Made by a program: the position numbers and the translations under genes
Notes under the pieces: model-generated
Database searches by the model: none
Told to the model about the DNA's origin: nothing
The model's input: the letters and a program-made list of their open reading frames with translations, nothing else
DNA from: Mesorhizobium sp. 131-2-1
GTDB lineage: Bacteria > Pseudomonadota > Alphaproteobacteria > Rhizobiales > Rhizobiaceae
Length of the DNA stretch: 64,000 nucleotides
Direction: 5' to 3'
Assembly (NCBI RefSeq): GCF_016756535.1
Contig: NZ_AP023247.1
Coordinates: 5,890,501-5,954,500, forward strand
Part shown: piece by piece, positions 1-9,372 of the stretch
How the letters are laid out: each line of letters opens with the position of its first letter
Numbering within the stretch: the first letter of the stretch is position 1

Positions 1-574
1 GCGCGGCCCCCTCCTTCGCCACAACCTTCGCCAGGCCAACGAGGCCGTGCTTGGCGGTGACGTAAGGAGCCTTGAGCGGCGACGCCTCCTTGGAATGCAC
101 GGATCCCATATAGATGATGCAGCCGCAGTTCTGGCTGTACATCTGCCGCAAGGCTGCACGGGTCGTCAGGAAAGCCCCATCGAGGTGGATGGAAAGCAGC
201 TTCCGCCATTTCGCGAATTCGAACTCCACGATCGGCGCCACGATCTGGACGCCGGCGTTGCTGACCAGGATGTCGAGGCGCCCGAAGATTTCGATCGCCT
301 TCGCCATTCCACTTTCCACTTGCTCCTCGCTGCTGACATCCATGCCAACCCCGAGCGCACGCTTGCCCATCGGATCGATCTCGAACGCGGCTTTTTCCGC
401 CGCGGTCTGATCGAGATCCGCGATGACCACCTTTGCACCCTCACGGGCGAAGCTGAGCGCAATCTCCTTGCCGATGCCGCTCGCGGCTCCGGTGATCACC
501 GCCACCTTGTCCAGGAGCCGTCCGCCGGCTCCATCGGCGCGCTTGTTCGATGAGATCTCAGTCTGCAAGTTCAT
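1..574 (-). CDS. bdhA: 3-hydroxybutyrate dehydrogenase, 3' end outside window
   Basis: Short-chain dehydrogenase that interconverts 3-hydroxybutyrate and acetoacetate with NAD(H). The 191 visible residues carry the cofactor motif TGAASGIG (28-35), the NAG motif (106-108), a serine in MGSVHSK (about 158) and the catalytic Y171-x3-K175. The [10 protein letters not shown] and YVTAKHGL stretches are typical of 3-hydroxybutyrate dehydrogenases rather than general SDRs. The ATG overlaps the end of the acetoacetate decarboxylase gene by 17 bp, so the two are probably translated from one mRNA. The protein is cut by the window edge after the catalytic lysine. Substrate is inferred from motifs and the neighbouring decarboxylase. 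Confidence 0.88.
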   Translation of the reverse strand, partial: MNLQTEISSNKRADGAGGRLLDKVAVITGAASGIGKEIALSFAREGAKVVIADLDQTAAEKAAFEIDPMGKRALGVGMDVSSEEQVESGMAKAIEIFGRLDILVSNAGVQIVAPIVEFEFAKWRKLLSIHLDGAFLTTRAALRQMYSQNCGCIIYMGSVHSKEASPLKAPYVTAKHGLVGLAKVVAKEGAA

Positions 575-1343
575 GGATTCTTCCTTTCCGATGGCGAGGC
601 TCGGCTTCTGCGAGATAGTCATGCACGACCTTCCCCAGCGCGAGCGTCAGGTCGGCGACGATGTGTGTGGCCGAGACAATTTCCAGGACCGGCAGCTCGG
701 CGACTGGGGCCAGCGCGTGTGACCAAAGGTTCAGGGCTGCCGGGCCGGTCCAGGCGCCTTTCAGATCGATGTCCTCCAGATGGTATTCGACGAGCTCGCA
801 GATGCGCGGAGTGCCGTCGACGTGCGGGATGATCTTGAGGAGGAAGTTCGGTTGGGCGAGCGAGGCCTTCACGCTCGCGAGGTCGGCGGCTCGGTGCTTG
901 TAGCCCATGGTGCCGGTCGCGACGCGGACCGGTCCGTAGTTGAGCGTGCCAACAAGGGTATCCGTCTCCGTTCGGAGCGTTGGGCTGGCGAGCTTCTTGG
1001 GAAAACCCCACAACTCGCGTCCGCCGGCGATCGGCGGATGGTCATCGAGAAACATGCAGTGGGCGTAGCTGCCCTTGCGGCCTCGGAAGGAGACCGGGAT
1101 GACCTGCCCGCTTTCGGTGTAGTCGCCAAAGCCTGTCGAGTCCGGCATGCGAATGAACTCGAATTTCACGAGCGGCTCGACAACCTGAAGCGGCTCCGGC
1201 ACCAGGTCGCGCAGCTTCTGCGGATCGGTGCGATATGTGATGATCAGATACTCCCGGTTTCGGAAGCGATATGGCCCGGCCGGAAAGGCCGGGCTTGTCA
1301 GTGGCATGGCGAGAGCCTTCGCCCGGACAGTGTCTTGGTGCAT
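558..1343 (-). CDS. adc: acetoacetate decarboxylase
   Basis: Cytoplasmic enzyme converting acetoacetate to acetone and CO2 through a Schiff base with lysine. The 261-residue protein matches the usual family length. The family signature [11 protein letters not shown] lies at 107-117, with the Schiff-base lysine expected at about 116 next to a second lysine that lowers its pKa. An ATG start is present. It sits between a patatin-like gene upstream and 3-hydroxybutyrate dehydrogenase downstream, which points to handling of ketone bodies derived from polyhydroxybutyrate or fatty acids. The pathway assignment is inference; the family call is firm. Confidence 0.92.
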   Translation of the reverse strand: MHQDTVRAKALAMPLTSPAFPAGPYRFRNREYLIITYRTDPQKLRDLVPEPLQVVEPLVKFEFIRMPDSTGFGDYTESGQVIPVSFRGRKGSYAHCMFLDDHPPIAGGRELWGFPKKLASPTLRTETDTLVGTLNYGPVRVATGTMGYKHRAADLASVKASLAQPNFLLKIIPHVDGTPRICELVEYHLEDIDLKGAWTGPAALNLWSHALAPVAELPVLEIVSATHIVADLTLALGKVVHDYLAEAEPRHRKGRIHELAD

Positions 1344-1447
1344 ATCTGAAATTCCTTTGGGCTGGATCGACCGGTTCGTTTCCGTTCAGGAGAAGCCGGG
1401 TCGCCTTCGGGACCGGCAGGGGACGTCAATCGTCTTTGGGCTAACCG

Positions 1448-2620
1448 CTATTGCAGCCCGTCGATGGCAAGGTCATAGGTGCTGACCCCGTCCAGATTGT
1501 CCGGCCGACTCAGTGCCTCAGGATGGCGCAATGTACGAACGGCATCGAAGTAACCGGCCCGCCAATGCTCCTCCATCGACAAGCGTGAGAACTCGTAGTC
1601 CTTCGAGTGGTCTTCATACTGTTTTGCGCGGTAGATGAGGTGCACGAGCTTGTAGACCTTATGGTCTGCAATCCCGCCCAGCATTCTTGCCTCTTCGCTA
1701 GCAAGCAAGTCGGCCGGCAGCTTCGAAAGCAGGCTGGCGAGAGCGTGCCGGGCGCGCTGGTACTGCTTGAACTGGTCGGTATGGGCGCGCGAGCGGCTCG
1801 AATACTGGATGTCCTTTTGCCGCGCCGCGACGTCGGCCAGGTTGCGGGGTATCTCACCGCGCGCGCTCCACAGGTCGACCTGGAAGGCAATCGTGTCTTG
1901 CCGCGTCCCGTGCTCGACGACCCATTGCAGCGGCGTGTTGGAAACGAGGCCGCCGTCCCAGTAGAGCTCGCCCTCGATCTCGACCGCAGGGAAGCCGGGC
2001 GGAAGCGAGCCACTAGCCATGACGTGCTCGGCCCGGATGGTATGCGTCTCATTGTCGAAGTAGACGAGATTTCCTGTCCGCACGTTCACCGCTCCGACAC
2101 TGAAAAGCATGCCGCCCGCGTTGATCCGGTCGAAGTCCACAAGCCGCTCCAGAGTGCTCTTGAGGCGGCTGGTGTCGTAGAAGCTTGTACCTTGGAGCGA
2201 GCCATCCGAGTGCAGCCAGGGCGCGGGCTGCCGCAGGCTGAAGAAGCCTGGGGCGCCGGCGACGAGCGCGAAGGCTGCATTGAATTGATTGAAGAGTGCG
2301 CGCGGCAGATTGCCCTGCGGCGCAAGAGCGTCTGTGGCGGCAGTCCAGTCGAGAAGCGGATTGGCAGTGATCTCGCGCCAGAAGGTCCGCAGCTTCGCAA
2401 CCCGTTCGGCCGGCTCGTTTCCAGCGATGATCGCGGAGTTGATGGCGCCAATGGAGACGCCGGCAACCCAATCTGGATGAATGTCGGCTTCCGCAAGGGC
2501 TTCGTAGACGCCAGCCTGGTAGGCTCCAAGTGCCCCGCCGCCCTGCAGCACCAACGCAATGCATTCGAAAGGGAGACGCCGTTCCGCCACTCGGAAATCC
2601 TTCTGGGACTGAACGTTCAT
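1448..2620 (-). CDS. patatin-like phospholipase
   Basis: Serine lipid acyl hydrolase of the patatin family, 390 residues. Visible are the oxyanion-hole loop GGGALGAY (27-34), the nucleophile elbow GVSIG (54-58, Ser56) and the catalytic-dyad motif DGG (222-224). I chose the ATG at 2620 over an upstream GTG at 2638 because an AAGGA-type ribosome site lies 8 bases before it. First gene of a probable operon with adc and bdhA, about 100 bp apart. A shared operator-like site lies about 85 bp upstream between it and a divergent TetR gene. Family members occur beside hydroxybutyrate genes in rhizobia, so release of acyl chains feeding the downstream enzymes is a reasonable inference. Confidence 0.9.
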   Translation of the reverse strand: MNVQSQKDFRVAERRLPFECIALVLQGGGALGAYQAGVYEALAEADIHPDWVAGVSIGAINSAIIAGNEPAERVAKLRTFWREITANPLLDWTAATDALAPQGNLPRALFNQFNAAFALVAGAPGFFSLRQPAPWLHSDGSLQGTSFYDTSRLKSTLERLVDFDRINAGGMLFSVGAVNVRTGNLVYFDNETHTIRAEHVMASGSLPPGFPAVEIEGELYWDGGLVSNTPLQWVVEHGTRQDTIAFQVDLWSARGEIPRNLADVAARQKDIQYSSRSRAHTDQFKQYQRARHALASLLSKLPADLLASEEARMLGGIADHKVYKLVHLIYRAKQYEDHSKDYEFSRLSMEEHWRAGYFDAVRTLRHPEALSRPDNLDGVSTYDLAIDGLQ

Positions 2621-2703
2621 CGAATGATTCCTTCTCACCGAGCGTGACCTCGCGGCCCTTCGCCGTCCGCATCGCGACCTTCAATTTTCAATTTGCACCT
2701 ATA

Positions 2704-2731
2704 TGTCAAAACGACTATATAGTCAATATGA
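2704..2731. promoter_or_regulatory. TetR-type operator candidate, site 1
   Basis: Contains the perfect 12-bp palindrome GACTATATAGTC (2713-2724) followed by AATATGAG. It lies between the divergent patatin operon and the TetR gene at 2770. A nearly identical stretch of about 26 bp recurs at 5811-5839. Confidence 0.6.
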
Positions 2732-2769
2732 GAATTGCGTAAGGGTGCAATGCAAAAAGGACATGACGC

Positions 2770-3363
2770 ATGGCAAAAGTCGATGTGGCGCGCAGGGCGC
2801 AGATAGGGCGCGAGAAGCGGGCACGAACGCGAGCGCAGATTGTGGAAGCAGGCGCGACGCTCCTTGGGGGGCGTACGCACGAGGCGGTTACGGTGGAAGC
2901 CGTGGTAGAGGCTGCGGGCATTGCCAAGGGGACCTTCTACTGCCATTTCAAGAGCATCGGAGATCTGGCCGCTGCGGTGGGAGCCGGGCTCAGTCAGAGC
3001 TTTGATGAGCTGCTGTCGCCTGCGAGGCTCGAGCGGCGGGATCCGATCGAGCGCCTCTCTTTCGCGTTCATGAAATTCCTGGAGAGAGCGAGCGCGGACA
3101 CGGACTGGGCTCGTCTTGTTATTCAGAGCTCTCAATCACCCATTGAGTTCGGCCTAGGGGTTCGCGCGAACCTCAAGGCGGACATCGAGGAAGCAATTGC
3201 TCAGGGTCGAGTGAGCGTGCGCGACGTTGAGTTGGCAGCCGACATCGCCATTGGAATATGGCTGGAGGTGACGCGCGGAATTATTGCGCGCGGTCCCCGA
3301 CCCGAAACGACCAGCCAAGCGCTCGACGCAACGCTTCGAGCTCTGGGCCTCGGTCAGCGCTGA
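2770..3363 (+). CDS. TetR family transcriptional regulator
   Basis: A 197-residue repressor-type protein. The N-terminal helix-turn-helix occupies roughly residues 15-65 (TVEAVVEAAGIAKGTFYCHF is the classic TetR recognition segment); the remainder is a helical ligand-binding domain. Transcribed divergently from the patatin-adc-bdhA cluster with an operator-like palindrome between them, so autoregulation and control of that cluster are likely. Its N-terminal 40 residues (MAKVDVARRAQIGREKRART) closely resemble those of the second TetR protein at 3656-4336, so the two are paralogues. The ligand is unknown. Confidence 0.9.
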   Translation: MAKVDVARRAQIGREKRARTRAQIVEAGATLLGGRTHEAVTVEAVVEAAGIAKGTFYCHFKSIGDLAAAVGAGLSQSFDELLSPARLERRDPIERLSFAFMKFLERASADTDWARLVIQSSQSPIEFGLGVRANLKADIEEAIAQGRVSVRDVELAADIAIGIWLEVTRGIIARGPRPETTSQALDATLRALGLGQR

Positions 3364-3655
3364 ACAGGGTTGGATAAAGCATCACGGCCCGACGGATGTT
3401 TGATGGACAATGCACCGTCGCAACGTCTCGACTGTGGTGTTAGGGCAGCAGCACGCGCCCCGGCTGTCGTTTCCTGACGTGGTCGACTGCCAAGCCTGCC
3501 GCTGCTTCAGCTACTGCTCGAGCGCCCGTCGAAACACGAGGCGCCGGCGGCGCTCTGATGACCGGATATACGCCCAGATCTCGAGTCGCGACGAAAGCAC
3601 TCAATCTCAACGAACAGATAACTGAGATCGCCGCGTGAGCGTCGGCAGTCCAAGG

Positions 3656-4336
3656 TCAGGCCCCGCCGCTCCCCGCACCTGGGCGCTGAAACTTCCGTTG
3701 CCGAGGCCCAGATGTAGGCAAGCGCGTGAGGACCGACTTCGCCTCCCGGGCATTTAGGCCGATCGCGCGCAAGATGGCGCTTATGGCCCCATCACGATCG
3801 AGCGGCGACAACCTGCGCTCCCCAAGCGCGCGCATGAGCTGGAGCATGATCCCAACGACGATTTCCAGGTTGAGGTGCGCGGATGGCCCGCCGTCCGGCA
3901 GGTTGTTCGAGAACTGTTGCAGGTCTTGGAAGATTCGGCCTCGGAGGAGTTCGCCACCCTTTGCATCTACCGTCGCCATCCTGGCGACAAGGCTGGCCCA
4001 GCGAGGATCATTGAGGGCCTTGTCGATGAATGCGCTGCACCCGAACGCAATCCGAAGGGCAGGATCGTCGAGTGATAGCCTGTCGGACTGCAGCATTTCG
4101 TCGAAAGATTGAACCAGTTCCTCCGCGACTGCCGCCGTCAAACCCTCGAGGCCATCGAAATGAACGTAGAACGTACCCTTGGCAACGGCAGCCTCCTTGA
4201 CCACATCGTCGACTGTTACCGATTCCACGGCCTGTCTGGCGAACAGCGAGTTGGCCGCGGCAACGAGGTCTGCACGGGTTCGCGCGCGCTTTTCACGCCC
4301 AATTTCAGCTCGCCGAATAGGATTGATCTTCGCCAT
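3656..4336 (-). CDS. TetR family transcriptional regulator, paralogue
   Basis: A 226-residue TetR protein whose start was set at MAKINPIRRAEIGR because this aligns with the start of its paralogue at 2770. Helix-turn-helix segment VTVDDVVKEAAVAKGTFYVHF at about 40-60; the ligand domain differs from the paralogue. The C-terminal 30 residues are basic and low in complexity. A site related to the shared operator lies 35 bp upstream (4371-4385). The two regulators may bind each other's sites, since both operators share the TCAATATGAC-type half. Confidence 0.88.
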   Translation of the reverse strand: MAKINPIRRAEIGREKRARTRADLVAAANSLFARQAVESVTVDDVVKEAAVAKGTFYVHFDGLEGLTAAVAEELVQSFDEMLQSDRLSLDDPALRIAFGCSAFIDKALNDPRWASLVARMATVDAKGGELLRGRIFQDLQQFSNNLPDGGPSAHLNLEIVVGIMLQLMRALGERRLSPLDRDGAISAILRAIGLNAREAKSVLTRLPTSGPRQRKFQRPGAGSGGA

Positions 4337-4370
4337 CGTTGGTCCTGTCTCTAACAACGGATTGCACAAT

Positions 4371-4385
4371 AGGTCATATTGACCA
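4371..4385. promoter_or_regulatory. TetR-type operator candidate, site 3
   Basis: GGTCATATTGACC (4372-4384) is an inverted repeat with a 3-bp spacer, 36 bp before the TetR start at 4336. Its reverse strand matches the right half of site 2 (AGTCAATATGACC) with one difference. Confidence 0.5.
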
Positions 4386-4465
4386 TAGCGTCCATCACAA
4401 GCTGGCTTGCCATTGATAGCCCCTCTCGTTACGTCTGGTCTGAGCCCGCCGTCTACACAGATATC

Positions 4466-5701
4466 TCAGTACGAGATCTGACCATCAACGATCTGTCCCA
4501 TCGACGTGACAGGCTCACGCTTCAACAACTTGCGTGCCTCGTTGCTGTCTACTGCGGCGGGCCCGGTGTTGCGCAGCAACGGCCGGTCGTCGACGGTCGG
4601 TGACGCTACGCGATCCAAGAATTTGGCTTCGCCTGCCGTCACCAATCCGCCTAGGCGCTGCGCCAGCAGCCGAACAATCTCCGGGCTATCGGCATACCCA
4701 TTGTGCCCGAGTGGATCTCCCGACCCGATTGCGCTCGTGTCGATGACGGTTACTCCGAGTTCTTGAAGAACCGCCATATAGGGCGTGAGATCGGTACCGC
4801 CGACACGCGAAATTCCACCCGATAGCAGTCGCGAAAACTCAAGGGCCTTGTCCTGCGTCGACGTGAAGATTGTAAACCGCGGCTTATTTGGCCCCATCTC
4901 GACGAATTGACGGCGAAACACGTCGATGTCGATATCCGGAGACGCCAAGACGACATTCCTGACCTTAGCTGGGATCCCGTTTTTACGCATGGCAACGCCG
5001 CGTAACGCCTCCACGGCAAGCCACGTCCCCATCGAATGAGCGAGAATGGTGACGTCGTCGACGTCGGGACTCATGGAAGCCTGGAGGATCAAGTCCTCCA
5101 GGGCTCGACGCGAGTAGTTCGCGCTCTCCTTGTCGTAAAGATAGTCGAAGACCCTGGCCCGCGAGGGCCAGGCAAAGAGAATAGGCGCAGCGTCGGTTCC
5201 TGTGTCGAGAACGATCTGAGCGAAACGAAAGACCGAGTCCGCATAAGAGTTGTTGTAGCCGTGTACAAAAATGAGCACCTGACGCTTTGCATTTCGGTTC
5301 TTTCGGAACCAATCAAAGACCTGCCTCTCCGTTGCGACTTTGTCCACCTCTGCCATGGCCAACTCCCGAGAGGGATCAGGAGGACGGTGTGAAGGCCGCT
5401 GGACCTTACTGATCTTTCGGTTTCGATCCGGAGGTGTGGTGACAGTGACGCTGTCCAACGAGATCGCCGTCCCGCGCTCTCCTGAATAAAGTTGGTCAGG
5501 GTCCGTCGACGGTTTGCGTGTTGTGGCGACCAGCAGGTCAACCCGCGTGGCCTCGCTCGTGGTGACCGCAGGAGGTTGGAGCACGTTTCCCGCTCGGATC
5601 GCGCAGCCATTTGCGATCAAGCAAAGGGTCACCAATATCGAAAGCGTCAAGCGAGAGCTTCCGAATTTCCCCGGCTGACGTCGGCAGGCACAGCTTGGCA
5701 T
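4466..5701 (-). CDS. DUF900-type alpha/beta hydrolase, putative lipoprotein
   Basis: A 411-residue exported alpha/beta hydrolase. A hydrophobic N-terminal segment (18-32) ends in IANGC, a weak lipobox with Cys33, suggesting anchoring in a membrane. The core has FVHGYNNSY (oxyanion region, about 145-153) and the nucleophile elbow LAHSMG; later acidic and histidine residues (GHNGYAD) fit a catalytic triad. DUF900 proteins are esterase-like with unknown substrates. A shared TetR-type operator lies 110 bp upstream, so it probably belongs to the same regulon as the patatin cluster, which would make a lipid or ester substrate plausible. Confidence 0.8.
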   Translation of the reverse strand: MPSCACRRQPGKFGSSRLTLSILVTLCLIANGCAIRAGNVLQPPAVTTSEATRVDLLVATTRKPSTDPDQLYSGERGTAISLDSVTVTTPPDRNRKISKVQRPSHRPPDPSRELAMAEVDKVATERQVFDWFRKNRNAKRQVLIFVHGYNNSYADSVFRFAQIVLDTGTDAAPILFAWPSRARVFDYLYDKESANYSRRALEDLILQASMSPDVDDVTILAHSMGTWLAVEALRGVAMRKNGIPAKVRNVVLASPDIDIDVFRRQFVEMGPNKPRFTIFTSTQDKALEFSRLLSGGISRVGGTDLTPYMAVLQELGVTVIDTSAIGSGDPLGHNGYADSPEIVRLLAQRLGGLVTAGEAKFLDRVASPTVDDRPLLRNTGPAAVDSNEARKLLKREPVTSMGQIVDGQISY

Positions 5702-5810
5702 CGTGGGTCTGACCTATTTCTATACGCGCGCAGCCGGCCGTTTCATCGCCAGGAAACTGTCAATCCCCCTAACCTTGGAAGACCGGTCGTCGACGCCATG
5801 CATACAGAAT

Positions 5811-5839
5811 AGTCAAAACGACTATAAAGTCAATATGAC
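5811..5839. promoter_or_regulatory. TetR-type operator candidate, site 2
   Basis: GACTATAAAGTC (5820-5831, one mismatch from palindrome) followed by AATATGACC, upstream of the hydrolase gene at 5701. Nearly the same as site 1 at 2704-2731. Confidence 0.6.
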
Positions 5840-6368
5840 CTTATGTTCTGTGTCGAAGAGGGCGCGAGCCGTGCAAACCCGTCGATTCCTGGCGCTTGCA
5901 TTATCCAGATCTGCGCACCGGGCCGTAGGGCTAATATCTCCGGAAATTGGGCGATTAGAACTGCAGAAGCTGTCAGAAGCTGACAACCCTCAAGGTCCGT
6001 ATCCGCCCTGTTCAAACCGTGCATGTAAACCATCGACGTCTGCTTATGGGCGCGGACAAGACCGCCGTGATGCTGAAGGGTTTCGGTTGCCGTCAGGCGT
6101 ACGAAAGCCTTCATGCAGGAACCCGCGGGCAGCAGGCGCGAGCTATGGGGATTTGTGTTTCGAGTGTGCCAGCGCCTGTCGCGAACATCCGCGCGCGATG
6201 CTGTCAGGGTGTCGAGGAAGTAGCTTTCCGGCCAAGTCGGGGAGCCTGTCGCGATGACGACGGTGGGGTTTGGGTACCGGGAGACTGGCGCCACAGCGAA
6301 GCGCACATGCGTTTCCGTTGACCCGCGCCGGCGTAGCGCGGTCGTGCGAGGAGGCGGTCCATGCCGGG
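5840..6368. other. no gene recognised
   Basis: About 530 bp with only short or out-of-frame open frames of unnatural composition. No domain, promoter or repeat stands out. Confidence 0.5.
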
Positions 6369-6590
6369 TCATGGGGCGGTCTCCCGGTTCGTCGTCCGTG
6401 CGCCCGGCGGTCCGCGCGACTGCCTGCAGTGCTCGAACACCTCGATGACGATCATAGGCCCGCCGCAGCATGGGCACGGCGGGCGGAAGTCGTCCAGTCG
6501 AGGTTTCAGCGGGCGTTTTGTTCCGACCTTCTTACCCGCGTTCCATGCGCGGCGATCGGAAGCTGTGGGGTCATAAAGGGAATGTCCCAT
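6369..6590 (-). pseudogene. mosaic remnant: integrase N-terminus joined to IS91 transposase tail
   Basis: Reading from 6590, the first 30 residues (YDPTASDRRAWNAGKKVGTK and on) resemble the start of phage-type integrases found beside IS91 elements. From about 6500 on, PPCPCCGGPMIVIEVFE matches the zinc-finger-like C-terminal tail of IS91-family transposases. The two halves belong to different genes, so this is a fusion of two fragments rather than a working protein. The IS91 remnant at 24.0-24.8 kb lacks exactly this tail, so at least two IS91 copies have passed through the region. Confidence 0.55.
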
Positions 6591-7178
6591 TTCGTTTCTC
6601 CTTCGGCCATGATTGGCCACGGGAACGCCCAGGTACTTGCTCGGTTGGAGTGTGGGGGCCAAGAGCGGAACGACCGCTTCGAGATGGATCTCGTGACAAA
6701 CTGCCGTTCTGTTGGCAATCCTACGCAGCGTTCCGGATTTTTGTCCCGCAGCTCACGCGGGGACGTAAGCGTCCGACCTCGTCAAATCCCACAGGCGACC
6801 TCATCATACATTTGGCAAATAGCGAGGACGAAGGGGACCGGCCATTCGTGGGGTCAACTTCTGGACACCATGCAACAACAGGCCGACGCCTCTTGAACTT
6901 CCGTAGAAAGCTAGACAAGTCCTCGTGGCGACACGCAGCCGATCCCGCAATGCGGATCGCGCAATTTCGTTCAAGAGATGTGCGCAGCGTTAACCCAAAA
7001 ACGTCGCGATTTCGATGTGCGTATCCTGCCCGCACGCCAGCGCCGGTTATGCATCTGGTCCCCTACTCTCTCTCCTAGCGAGGGAAGCCTTTGCAGGACA
7101 CGGCGATATATTCTTAAGCGCGTATTTTGGGTCGACCATTAGGACCGATCCGTCACCCAACTGTCAGCCGGCCGCGAT
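6591..7178. other. no gene recognised
   Basis: Nearly 590 bp upstream of the integrase/IS91 fragment and downstream of the DUF2062 gene. Open frames here are short and show no recognisable family. Confidence 0.5.
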
Positions 7179-7808
7179 TCACCCGCCAGAACGGCGATGT
7201 CGAGCAGGCAGCGGGGGTGATAACGCGATGTCTTCCGTCTGAAGGGGTCGGCTCCCCTTGTCGGCCAGTCGCTTACGCCTCTGTTCGCGGAAGGCTGTCA
7301 TGCCATAACGCGTGATGCCATAGAACAACAGGCCAAAGATGAGCCCGAGTGGCACCGCTCCGAACAGCATGGGCTTTAGCACGGGTTCCCACAGTTGCGA
7401 AATTGAAAGGGTTTGCAACATCTCACTCAGATGGGCTGGCGAGCCGTGACTTTGCACGTGGTTGCTCAACATGATCTTCCCGGTCTCCCAAGACGCACCC
7501 ACCACAAGTGGGAAGGTCAGCGGATTGCCAAAGACAAATGTTCCTAGGCCTCCCGCCACCATGTTTCCCGCGGTCAGCCAGCACACAAAGGCAGCAATGG
7601 CGAAATGGGATCCTACCGGAAAGAAGGACGCGAAAACGCCAGCCGCTACCCCAGCCGCTACTGCGTGTGGAGTGGCGTTCAGCCGGAGAACGCGCTTTGA
7701 AAAATATTGAAGCGATCGCGAGAACGAGCGGCGCGGCCACATATAAGTGCGTAAGCGATCGAAGAGACCATCAGGATTTCGGCGTCTGAAGAGCACTCTC
7801 TTGCCCAC
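7179..7808 (-). CDS. DUF2062 membrane protein
   Basis: A 209-residue inner-membrane protein. The family core (VAAGVAAGVFASFFPVG, then GNPLTFPLVVG) is visible, with three hydrophobic segments at about 50-70, 75-100 and 150-175. The N-terminus is basic (RRRNPDG, WPRRSF), as usual for this family. The start is uncertain: the longest frame uses GTG without a clear ribosome site, and starts a few codons in are possible. Function of the family is unknown. The neighbours are remnants, so context adds nothing. Confidence 0.82.
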   Translation of the reverse strand: MGKRVLFRRRNPDGLFDRLRTYMWPRRSFSRSLQYFSKRVLRLNATPHAVAAGVAAGVFASFFPVGSHFAIAAFVCWLTAGNMVAGGLGTFVFGNPLTFPLVVGASWETGKIMLSNHVQSHGSPAHLSEMLQTLSISQLWEPVLKPMLFGAVPLGLIFGLLFYGITRYGMTAFREQRRKRLADKGSRPLQTEDIALSPPLPARHRRSGG

Positions 7809-8028
7809 TTAGTGTGGAGTTGAACCGATCGATGTCGTCTCTTTCAAAAACGCAGCCTTGTGCCGCTTTGTTCCGTATTTGGTGATCAGCCGGGAGACCA
7901 ATCCGCCATCGGGACACCTGTAATGGTTACCTGGCCAACAGCCTGCGCCGAAGGAAGGTGTTTTTTTTTGCAATGGACATTCGTTTCGATAACGATCTCC
8001 GGTCGAGAAAAGACATCTGGCATTCGCC

Positions 8029-8361
8029 TCAAGAGGCCGTAGCCTCCCTTTTCCACGCATCAAACGCGGCGATGGGCTGCTGCCCCAATTCCTCGAAATC
8101 ATACCGCAACAGCGCGCGGTACCGAAGCAAGACAAGTGGCCGCTTGATGCCCCGGTCCTGCGCTGCCATCAACTCGAACGCCGGCTTGCACGCCTTACGC
8201 TTTACGCCAAGCAGGTCGTATTCGTCGATCGTGTAGCTCTTTGCCTTGAGCCAGGCCGTGGACCGCCCGCTGCGATACTTGCCGTCCTTCCTCTTCGAAA
8301 CGATGCCCTCCAGGCCGGCCTGCCCCAGATCTCTCATGGTAGCTCCTCCCTGTGCCTTCAA
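8029..8361 (-). pseudogene. fragment of ATP-dependent DNA ligase
   Basis: The frame reads QAGLEGIVSKRKDGKYRSG then STAWLKAKSYTIDEYDLLGV, which aligns with residues of the complete ligase at 18560-19414 (GLEGMVSKRRDSKYRSG, STAWLKTKTFTIDEYELLGV). Only motifs IV-V and a little of the OB-fold start remain; the nucleotidyl-lysine motif is absent and the C-terminus is unrelated. It is a decayed ligase of the LigC/LigD type. Confidence 0.8.
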
Positions 8362-8432
8362 CGAATACGCGGTTGACGTTGCTGGAAGCGATAACGGGGG
8401 CAGTCCAAGGCGCCGGCTGTTCCTGTAAGTAT

Positions 8433-8448
8433 GGCTGAAGCTTCAGCC
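8433..8448. promoter_or_regulatory. perfect 16-bp palindrome
   Basis: GGCTGAAGCTTCAGCC is fully self-complementary and lies 42 bp before the start of the broken EamA transporter gene. It may be a former operator; no regulator can be assigned. Confidence 0.3.
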
Positions 8449-8489
8449 GTGAGATAAGATAGCGGCTCGGAGGGGCGCGGGTTCGGTTA

Positions 8490-9372
8490 ATGTCCGATGC
8501 TGGCATAATTTCGATCGACTTCAAAGGAAGGGCGCTCGGCGTCGGGCTAGTCGTCCTCTCCACAATCGCCATCGCCATTGTCCCAAGCCTCGCCAAGCTC
8601 GCCTATGAGGGCGGCAGCAATACGCTCAGCGTTATCACCGGTCGAAGCATCTTTTCAGTCCTGATCACGTTCGTGCTGCTGTTACGCGCCAGCCGTTGAC
8701 GATACCGCGCCGGCCGATGTGGATCGCCTTAGGGATGGGCGTGGCCTATGCCGTCATGCTCTACGCTATCTGGGGGCAGTGAACTATCTGCCGGTCAGCC
8801 TGTGATCTTGATCTACTTCATTCATCCGGTGCTTGTCGGGTTCATCGTGGTGGTGCTCGGTCAGGAGAAGCTGACAATCATGTCCATCGGCGCGCTCGTC
8901 GCCGCGCTGGTGGGCCTTTACCTAGCGATCGGCCTATCCTTCGAAAGGTTGAGCGGCATTGGACTGGCCCTCGCCGTGTTGGCAATGGCGGTGACGGCGA
9001 TCATCGTTGTTTGCGGCGCGCGCGCTATGGCAGAAGCAAAAGCCATCTCGGTCGGCTTCTACATGATGTTGTCGGCGGCAGCCACGCTCACGGTGATCTT
9101 TGCGCTCTTTGGGACACTGGCCTTGCCCACGACGATGCTCGCATGGACCGGCTTTGTCGGCGTCGCCATCGCCTCCACGGTGGGAACGCTCGCATTTATC
9201 TCAGGCATGGCCTACGTCGGCGCGGCGCGCGCCCCAATGATCAGCAACCTTTGAGCCGGTCCTTGGCGTCCTTTTTGCCATAGCTGTGCTAGGCGAAAGC
9301 GTCTCGCTCCTTCAAGGCATCGGCATCGCGGTCGTGATCGCAGCGATCTTTGCGATGGAAATTCGTCGTTAG
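8490..9372 (+). pseudogene. EamA/DMT family transporter, multiply frameshifted
   Basis: Joined across frames the sequence encodes an inner-membrane drug/metabolite transporter: an ATG start followed by hydrophobic helices (LGVGLVVLSTIAIAIVPSLA), a middle part (VILIYFIHPVLVGFIVVVLG through ISGMAYVGAARAPMISNL) and a tail (EPVLGVLFAIAVLGESVSLL and on). There are shifts near 8695, near 8775 (more than one), and near 9252 where an extra T breaks the typical NLEPV motif. Without them the length would be normal, about 290 residues. With at least three lesions it cannot make a full transporter. Confidence 0.85.

Noticed and set aside
47..553. Long plus-strand frame over the first gene
   Set aside because: It is the complement of the 3-hydroxybutyrate dehydrogenase gene; the minus frame has all SDR motifs.
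1607..2647. 346-codon plus frame across the patatin gene
   Set aside because: Opposite-strand shadow in high-GC coding DNA; the minus frame carries the catalytic motifs.
5282..5320. GGAAC followed by CGTT in the hydrolase gene
   Set aside because: Spacer is 20 bp rather than 16-17 and the site lies inside coding sequence, so it is not an EcfG promoter.
6605..6630. GGAAC with GGTT at 16 bp
   Set aside because: The -10 differs from CGTT and no gene follows in the right direction.
7809..8135. 108-codon minus frame left of the DNA ligase remnant
   Set aside because: Cys/Arg-rich with no family; overlaps the ligase fragment in another frame.
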